Of a DNA stretch of 64,000 nt, positions 57,572 through 64,000 are shown piece by piece. Within the stretch, counting starts at the first letter, position 1; every line of letters starts with the position of its first letter. Both the position numbers and the translations under genes were made by a program. This DNA comes from Chytridium lagenaria. Taxonomy: Eukaryota > Chytridiomycota > Chytridiomycetes > Chytridiales > Chytridiaceae. The stretch lies in NCBI GenBank assembly GCA_025449115.1, contig JAHLKC010000051.1, positions 62,001 to 126,000 of the forward strand. The letters run 5' to 3'. A model generated the notes under the pieces. It was not told the origin of the DNA and did not search any database. It saw only the letters and a list, made by a program, of their open reading frames with translations.

Positions 57572-58162
57572 TGTGGGTTGTTTGAAACTGACATTTTGGG
57601 CCTCATATGTTTTTTTATGTTGTTTTTGTTGAATTATATGGAGTTTAGCGTTTTTGTGAAAATATAAGCAATGAAGAAGTTATATCTTTGATTTCGGTCA
57701 TTTTACATTTCAGTATTGTCATCCACATCCGCAGATGTGTTTGCACGGACGGGTCATCTTGCAACGAAAAACATGATACACGTTTGTACTCTTTTGCCAA
57801 ATAAAAAAAGCCAGTGTGCATTGTTGGAACAGACGTTTGATCTCCCTCTCCCTCAATACCGCATACGATTTTTTGTCTATGCGCAAAAAAGGGCAAACGT
57901 TCCAATTATCTTTATAACTGTGATTCCTTCCCATTTCTCTTTCTACATTTTCTTTTCTTTTTCCGTTATGATATTCTCATGAAACAAAATAATGTTCACA
58001 TTTCCCTGTCTGCATCCGTTCACAAAACCAGTACCTTTTTTAAGCAAAACTCTTTCAAATCAATACCCGCCCGTTATTCTCACGTACTTTATATTCAAGG
58101 TCCGTGTCTAACCAGCTTTGCGTTTGTTTTCTCCCGTGTTTTACGCGCCACCAACATCAACG
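57572..58162. other. Intergenic
   Basis: No supported gene. Short open stretches on both strands lack motifs. Confidence 0.4.
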
Positions 58163-58321
58163 TCCGCGTGTCTTTCTTTATAACAAAAACCATGAATTGA
58201 AATATTGTGGTGCTGCGTGTTTTTCTTTTCAACAAAAATGTCAACCATGTATTGAAGGATTCGTGGGCTGCGTGTTTTTCTTTTTAACAAAAATATCAAC
58301 CATGAAATGAAAGATTCGTGG
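58163..58321. repeat. Three tandem copies of a ~54-bp unit
   Basis: Copies at 58163-58210 (shorter, most diverged), 58213-58266 and 58268-58321. Core: ctgcgtgtttttctttt.aacaaaaat.tcaaccatg..atgaa.gattcgtgg. Non-coding as far as seen. Confidence 0.85.
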
Positions 58322-58794
58322 TCCTGCAATGAATATCAAACGTCACATAAGTCCTTTCTGAAAAGTAGGTGCCCCTATTTGCCACGGATCACTTCTGAAT
58401 TGACACGCTACGCAATGTTCTTGGTAAAAGACCTTGTTATTTGAGCAGTGACCTTTTGAACGTTGCTTGTACATCATAAAACATTTAAAAAATCTACCCT
58501 TGAGGTTCACAGTGATCATGGCCATTGTCGCAAACTGTGGCCTAGGTGGGATTTTAGAGTCTATGAGGAACCGTTTTGCCATCACCATCGTTAAATTTCT
58601 CTGTTGTATAAATATAACCCCTTAAATAAACTGTTGAGCATGTTCATCCAACCAAGAAAAGAGATATGACCAATATGTTTCTATGGACAGCTCTATATAT
58701 TCACTTTATATTCTTCTCATCACCATCATGAGTTGTTATCGCCATATGATTTTAGAGAAGGAGGGTTTTAGATAAGAATGGCGGGCAGTTTGTC

Positions 58795-58948
58795 AGTGCG
58801 TGTGGTTGAGATATATCTTTGTTGTTCCCTTTTATATATGCTGGAGTTGTTGTGTGTTATTTAGTCGTACGTGCGCGTGGTCAAGATGTATCTTTGTTGT
58901 TCCCTTTTATATATGCTGGTAGTTGTTGTGTGTTATTTAGTTGTACGT
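58795..58948. repeat. Two tandem copies of a ~75-bp unit
   Basis: The phrase tctttgttgttccctttt starts at 58816 and again at 58891, followed each time by atatatgctgg.agttgttgtgtgttatttagt.gtacgtgcg. Period about 75 bp. Confidence 0.85.
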
Positions 58949-59039
58949 GCGGGTGCTCCCCTAAGCGCCAGATGAAACGACACCCAACCAAGATGAACTT
59001 CTAAGCAGGCTTGAAGCGTGGATATACACCTCTCTGGCA

Positions 59040-60780
59040 TGATTCCCTCAAGGGTTGAGGTGTGTGTTATCTCTGTATTATGATGTGCCAGCTACATGTC
59101 TAGGAGTGGGAGAGCAGCATGAATAGAGCCGTAGATGGACTATATGGATATATCACATGTTAAAACTGCTTACGGTGGCGATTACGAGGCCTTGTACACT
59201 ACTTGGAGCAGGATGGACTCCCTCCTTGATGATGATTCCCTCTAGGTACGTGTGATCCCTGACCTTTACTGTTTTCTTTACTTTTGATCCCTTCTTTATC
59301 ACTTTATAGTTGCAAAAAAAACCCACACCACAGCACATTTTATAGTTGCAAAAAAACCCACACCACAGCACACCAAATCCTTGCTTCCATTAATATGTAA
59401 GGCTACACCATTTGATTCTGGAGTATGTCCAGAGCACCAGTGTTTTCACCTACATTGAGGTTCTCTACCTCTGTACGTTGAGGCTGAGCAGAGAGGCATA
59501 GCGAGAGAACTTCAAAGGTGGCGCACAGGTAAGGGCGCCACCGGCAGAGACTACACCTTTATCCAAGGCATGAGTTAAATCTGCTTGAGGCCTGGATAGA
59601 TTCCTCTGTGGCATGATTTCTTTAAATGTTTGGGTAGTATAACTTTTCTATTCTATTCTTGATTGCTATGAAAGGCTACCTAGTTGCATGTGAGTCGGAG
59701 AGCAACTGATCCCAAGCTTAGGGTCTTAAGCATCTTTGCCTCAGCAATAGAGGAGTTGCAGCCTGCATACCTTGGAGAGCGTCCAAGGGTGAGGATGGCG
59801 CAACATAGTGATGTCTTTCCCATGGTGATCAAGGCTTGAAACATGAAGGGCAAAAGACAGAAACTCATGGAATGAAGTGGTGAGAAAAAATATGATGATG
59901 GATCCAAACTTGTTCACAGATGCTGAAAATTGTTGAATCCAAGGTGATACTGTTAATCCAATTTTGCCAAAGGCAAGAAAACAAGGAGATCAACCTTGGT
60001 TTGGTGATTACACTGTGTATGGGGGTAGTGGGTGATTGCGTTATGCAGGAGGCAGCAGACAGGAGCGGGCTGTGGCTGAGAAATTGGGCTTCTCTGGTGT
60101 GACAACCTTGGGAATGTGCGGAATAGACAAGAAGGGGTGGAGAGACGTAAGGCGCGTTACATGAATATGAATTACATGTCTCTTCAATAGGGGAGATATC
60201 AAAGTTACGTCTTTGGGAACCGTTGACATAACAGTAGACTCTTTAACCAAAGGACTTTGAACGGTGGTTATCAGGTATAACTGGTACAATACATGATATA
60301 ACATGGAAATAGGCCTCAAGGGTATGATTCCTTTGAAGATTCAGTCAGTATAACCACCTCTGTTCTTTTCTCGATTGCAATGACTGGCTATCTAGTTGCC
60401 TGTGAGTGGGAGTGCGGCATGAGCAGGGCCTTAGGTAGAAGAGATCAGATGAGAACATGTTAAAACGGCTTATTGCGGGAATCACGAGGCCTTCTACACT
60501 ACTAGGAGCGGATGAACTCCCTCCTTGATGACCCTTCCACTCTGGCGCGTTGGATCTCCGCCTGAGTACTTTTTTCCTTCCTTTGTCCTCCTTTATTTCA
60601 GTTAGATTAGTTTTAGAGCAGAACCACAGCAACTTAAATCCCCGCTGTCACTAAAGGCAGAATAGGGCGTGACTCTTGATCTAGGAGTACCTCCTAGACG
60701 CTGGTCTCGTCACCTATTATGTGGTTCTCTACCTCTGTATGCCGGGGCTTAGCAGAGGGGGCCATAGAGAGAACTTCACA
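59040..60780. repeat. Dispersed repeat family, two long and one partial copy, beside copia fragment
   Basis: A segment at about 59040-59515 recurs at about 60310-60775. Shared phrases include 'acatgttaaaac.gctta', 'acgaggcctt.tacactact.ggagc', 'actccctccttgatga' and, at the right end, 'ggttctctacctctgta.g...ggct..gcagag'. A partial third copy lies at 59560-59715 (shared 'gat.gcatgattt/cc' and 'ggctacctagttgcatgtgag'). Inside copy one, a 35-bp unit is doubled at 59303-59371. The right copy abuts the C-terminal end of the copia pol fragment. They may be LTR or internal repeats of that element or of a separate non-autonomous element; clean LTR ends (TG...CA) were not identified. Confidence 0.6.
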
Positions 60781-61930
60781 TCGTTCTCTTCCTGAGCATC
60801 CTCAACATCAATGTCCAACGCTTTGCTGTCTTCACTGACCTGGGATGCGTCATCTCCATCATCCTCAGAGCTCAATGACTCATCTTCGGAATCCTCAGAG
60901 TCTTCATCGCTCCCCCAACTTCCTGAATTGCTTTCCACCTTATCCAGCAGCTTCCTGTGTATCTTCCAGGTGGACACATGTGCATCGTGTCCTTCCCACA
61001 TTCCAGTGTTCAACTCATCAAAAACAACAGTCTTGCTGCGTACTACTTTCTTTGTGACTGGGTCATAAAGGAGATATCCCATTGCCTCGTATCCCAAGAA
61101 GATGCGTTCTTCTCCATCTTCTTTCTGTCATTCCTTGGGACGTGCGCGTAACATGCACAACCAAAGATTCAAACGCGTTTCAGGTTAGGCTTCCTTCCCG
61201 TGAAGCCTTCCAGAGGCTAAATCCCATCCTTACGAGGAGATTGATTGTAGAAGTACGTGGCACACGTTACGGCCTCTCCCCAGAATTGTTGTCAAGACTC
61301 GCGTCCCTAAGCATGCACTTTGCCTTCTCAATGAGCGACCAATTCATTCTTTCCGCAACACCGTTCTGCTGAGGCGTGTAGGGCATGGTGAACGTAAGCT
61401 TGATGCCTTCCTCCAGGCACCATTCCTCCAGCTGCTTGCTCTTAACTTCCCCACCGTTATCTGCAACAATCTCCAGGAGATGCAGCTTTTCTCGAAGTTG
61501 TTCCATCTCCTCAGGGTTCCTTTCCGAGTATCACAACTTGTCAATCCGTCGACCTGTGAGTGCCTCGGCCTCTCTCTTCTACTGCTGGATGTACTGAACT
61601 GCTTGCTTCTTTTGCTTGAGCATGTACGTGTTGCAGTAACCAGATGACGCGTCTACAACCACCATGAAGTAACGCGACCCTCCCAAGCTCAAGCTCTTCC
61701 GCTTCATGGGTCTCGCCAAATCCACGTGAACGCGTTCAAAAGCTTTTTCCCAGGAAAGTCCTCAGTAAGCCCGTCCTTCCTCCTTTTATAGTCCTGCAGC
61801 AAAAGGACACCATTGGTTTCACCACACTCCACTCCACCCCCAGAGGTGGTGAAGTTGCACCATGAGTGGGCATAGCAACCACGCCACAGTAGCACACTTT
61901 GGTTACCTTTTACCGCGAAGTAAAACATAC
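60729..61930 (-). mobile_element. Ty1/copia retrotransposon fragment: integrase and SH3-like region
   Basis: On the minus strand the order is copia-like. ERVHVDLARPMKRKSLSLGG (about 61650-61730) and RYFMVVVDASSGY give the integrase start with its first Asp. Then EIVADNGGEVKSKQLEEW (second catalytic Asp) and FTMPYTPQQNGVAERMN (catalytic Glu) lie at 61310-61480. After a degenerate join, GYEAMGYLLYDPVTKKVVRS and KTVVFDELNTG (about 61015-61095) correspond to the conserved region after integrase, followed by an acidic stretch. No gag, protease, reverse transcriptase or RNase H sequence was found nearby, and several frame changes and stops are present. It is a truncated, inactive copy. Confidence 0.85.
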
Positions 61931-62863
61931 TGGGCCGTGGTTAAACGGTTGAAATGGATGCCATTATTCTTGGTTGGAGGAATCCGGATGTATCGGTTTT
62001 CCCTGTTTCCCTTGGAAATCTCTTTCGCTTGGTAGGGTACCACGGAGAACAAGTCCGTGAAGGAAAGCTCTCTATCGGTTCCCTTTACTCGTACTTGTCT
62101 GCACTCACGCATTTCCACCGCGACAACAACTGGAGTGGAATGCCATTGGAAGCATGAATTAATCCGTCACTGTTGCGCAAACCTCGCAGCGATAGCACCA
62201 CCCCAGGTCATCAACCGTGATCCAATGTTCACTATCGACAACCTCAACCACCTCCATGCTTCGATTAATCCATCGTCATATCCTGACCTTGTTCTGTGGA
62301 GTATATCCACTTTAGCTTTTTGGTCATGTGCACGGCTATCTGAGGTTGTTTCGTTACCAACATCACGGCATCACATGCTCTGACTGAAGCACGTCAACCC
62401 TGTAGTGGTGTCGGGACTCACAGTTGCCATATCAGTAACGTTGGATCACACCAAAACTCGCACTCTGTATAGCCAGCAACTCACAGCAGCAAGGCGCAAA
62501 GATTTCCTGGATCCAACAAGCCCTATATTGACCATCATGCGAAGTATCCTATCATCCCTTACCAAGTCCAGATCTTCCGTTGTGGTGCGTGTTGCAAGAA
62601 CCCGTGGCAGAAAGAGGATGGTTGCTGGAGCAGTTACAACAGCGCGTGGGAAAAAACTTTGGTGAATCAAGTTTCCGCGCAGGAGGCGCATCTTTCTACT
62701 TGTACTAGGGTATGCCACCTGAACAACTCCAAGTCATACGTCGGTGGTCTTCAGATGCAATGTACAATTACCTACACACCCAACCTGCCTATTCAGCTTT
62801 ACTGCAACTTCGCGCAAACCTCTTCTCTTTTGTATAAGCAACAAGCTAGCTTGCAATAAAGGT
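61917..62863 (+). mobile_element. Tyrosine-recombinase (Crypton/DIRS-type) remnant
   Basis: A plus-strand recombinase-like protein can be followed through frame changes. An N-terminal SAM-like domain reads SKTYWAVVKRLKW, then FPVSLGNLFRLVGYHGEQV and LYSYLSALTHFHRDNNWSG (61917-62140). The catalytic part has HASINPSSYPDLVLWSISTL then AFWSCARLSEVVSLP (62250-62360), which holds the first catalytic Arg. The end has SFRAGGASFYLY, a stop, then GMPPEQLQVIRRWSSDAMYN and YLHTQPAYSALLQL (62665-62860), which match the HxxR...GRWxSxxxxxY region with the nucleophilic Tyr. The His expected before SFRAGG is not seen. The in-frame stop near 62709 and other breaks indicate a dead copy. It lies tail to the copia fragment. 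A host-encoded recombinase-like domain gene is the alternative. Confidence 0.7.
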
Positions 62864-64000
62864 ATTTTGTTTCTTTTGATTTTTCATTCCCACGTTACGT
62901 ACAAAATCCCTCCCTCTGGAGCAAGGGTAGCAAGAAGCTCCGGCGGAAGGGTAGGAGAGCCGCCGAGGATGCGGGTACCATGCGGCGTCTGGCCGGTGGT
63001 TTACGCGCTGGAAAACGCGCGAGACCCCCCCTGAGTTTCTGTTCAGATTCATTCTTTGAGAGCCGCGAGCATCACCATACCCAAAACAAAGTGACTATAC
63101 TCTGGTGATCCACACCAGAGAGTCCGTAGCAGGACAGTTTATAGCAGGACAGACGTCATACCAGCGGAACTACATCATCTTCAAGAGACAATCACCACAT
63201 TCATGTGTGCATTTCTGAGCTTTACGAGGCTAAAAGCCTTCCCCCCTTCTGATGTAATAACTGAAACATATACACAGTAGCTAGTTATCCTCTGAGACCG
63301 TGTCTTTTGTTGAATAGTTTCTGCAGGATGATGATCTTGATTTATTGATCAATTATCTCTGACAACATCTGGTTACGGCTAAGAACACGGCAATGTTTAT
63401 GACTTGGAAACACAAAAAGTCAGGTTACGTTATCCGCACTGCCAAAGCAATTTGCTTGATGCTACAATGGTCTTCGCAATGAATCTTTTCCTCCACAGAA
63501 TGTGTACGATTACCAACCATTGTGTATGTTATAAGAAGTGATGTGCCTATATTACCTACAACAAATGTGTTTATTTTCTCTTATATGTCTTAACGCTTAG
63601 GACTAGCGCTCAAATTGAATCTAGGGTCAAAGGCTCTCTTGCACGGAGTTGTAAAACTTCTCTTAGTCACGCTCTTAGACAAGCTGGGAAGGGGAAACAT
63701 TTTTAATGTCCTTAGCAAAGGACCGAATGGATTGACCTTAGCTCTGCTCCAACCCCACTTTCTCAACTATGGTCTTTTCCTTTTCAACGATAATGTGCAT
63801 TTGAGACATTGGTGTGTGCAATGGTGGTTCAGATATTGGGACATCACCTTTCGAAAAAAAAAAAGCAACCGGCCTACTTGATTACAATTCAAGATCCAGC
63901 TTTGGATGGTGGGATGACAGCTTATACCCTTTTTTAAATTTTTTTTTAGCTACTATATAGACAGAAAAAATCTCAATTTATTGGGGCAAGCGACAAGAAA
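62864..64000. other. Region after the recombinase remnant; short GC-rich island
   Basis: Positions 62925-63035 form a GC-rich island that reads as an Arg/Lys/Gly-rich stretch (SKKLRRKGRRAAEDAG) in one frame; no start or family is recognised. A perfect 7-bp-stem hairpin (tctggtg...caccaga) lies at 63103-63120, followed by a doubled 'tagcaggaca' phrase. The remainder to 64000 shows no gene. Confidence 0.4.

Noticed and set aside
63103..63120. Perfect hairpin tctggtg/caccaga as a terminator or element end
   Set aside because: Only 7 bp of stem, no associated gene end or target duplication.

Overview
The window looks like the nuclear genome of an early-diverging, probably zoosporic (chytrid-like) fungus. 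Genes are compact, with many short GT-AG introns, TATAAA-type promoters, poly-T/poly-A tracts and tetranucleotide microsatellites. The gene set mixes general eukaryotic genes (EFR3, TMEM14, fumarase, diphthine synthase), fungal genes (THI5/NMT1, velvet) and types I associate with zoosporic fungi (class C receptor with a betaine-binding ectodomain, bacterial-type GH46 chitosanase). The lineage is inferred from gene content. No rRNA, tRNA or marker search was possible, and all splicing was done by eye.

Layout. 0.6-6.4 kb: a TMEM14-like membrane protein (-) and EFR3, the plasma-membrane scaffold of PI4-kinase (+). 7.3-11.2 kb: an intron-rich class C GPCR with a ProX/OpuAC-like ectodomain, followed by a decayed partial copy. 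12.1-18.8 kb: a secreted GH46 chitosanase, a 961-residue F-box/ankyrin-like protein and a secreted protein with a 15-residue tandem repeat. 19.1-24.9 kb: a non-autonomous hAT element with a perfect 8-bp target duplication, THI5 (HMP-P synthase) and a velvet regulator. 27.5-34.8 kb: fumarase and diphthine synthase DPH5 arranged head to head, then an orphan polytopic membrane protein. 35.5-39.7 kb: a broken F-box/ankyrin-like relative. 40.4-43.7 kb: a membrane-protein remnant and two related small secreted peptides. 45.9-50.5 kb: a secreted protein with two copies of an unrecognised domain, then a SET protein with an N-terminal membrane anchor. 51.3-57.6 kb: a cluster of BTB/T1-domain genes, two of them decayed. 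58-63 kb: tandem repeats, a Ty1/copia fragment with associated repeats and a tyrosine-recombinase (Crypton/DIRS-type) remnant.

The genes do not form one pathway. The sensory, secreted and regulatory genes (receptor, chitosanase, velvet, SET, BTB, F-box) are compatible with environmental sensing and substrate use. A recurrent oddity is single-base frame breaks inside otherwise well-conserved genes (EFR3, DPH5, THI5, GH46), often at homopolymers. This points to residual assembly indels rather than real pseudogenes, and a reader should expect true proteins to join pieces from more than one frame.
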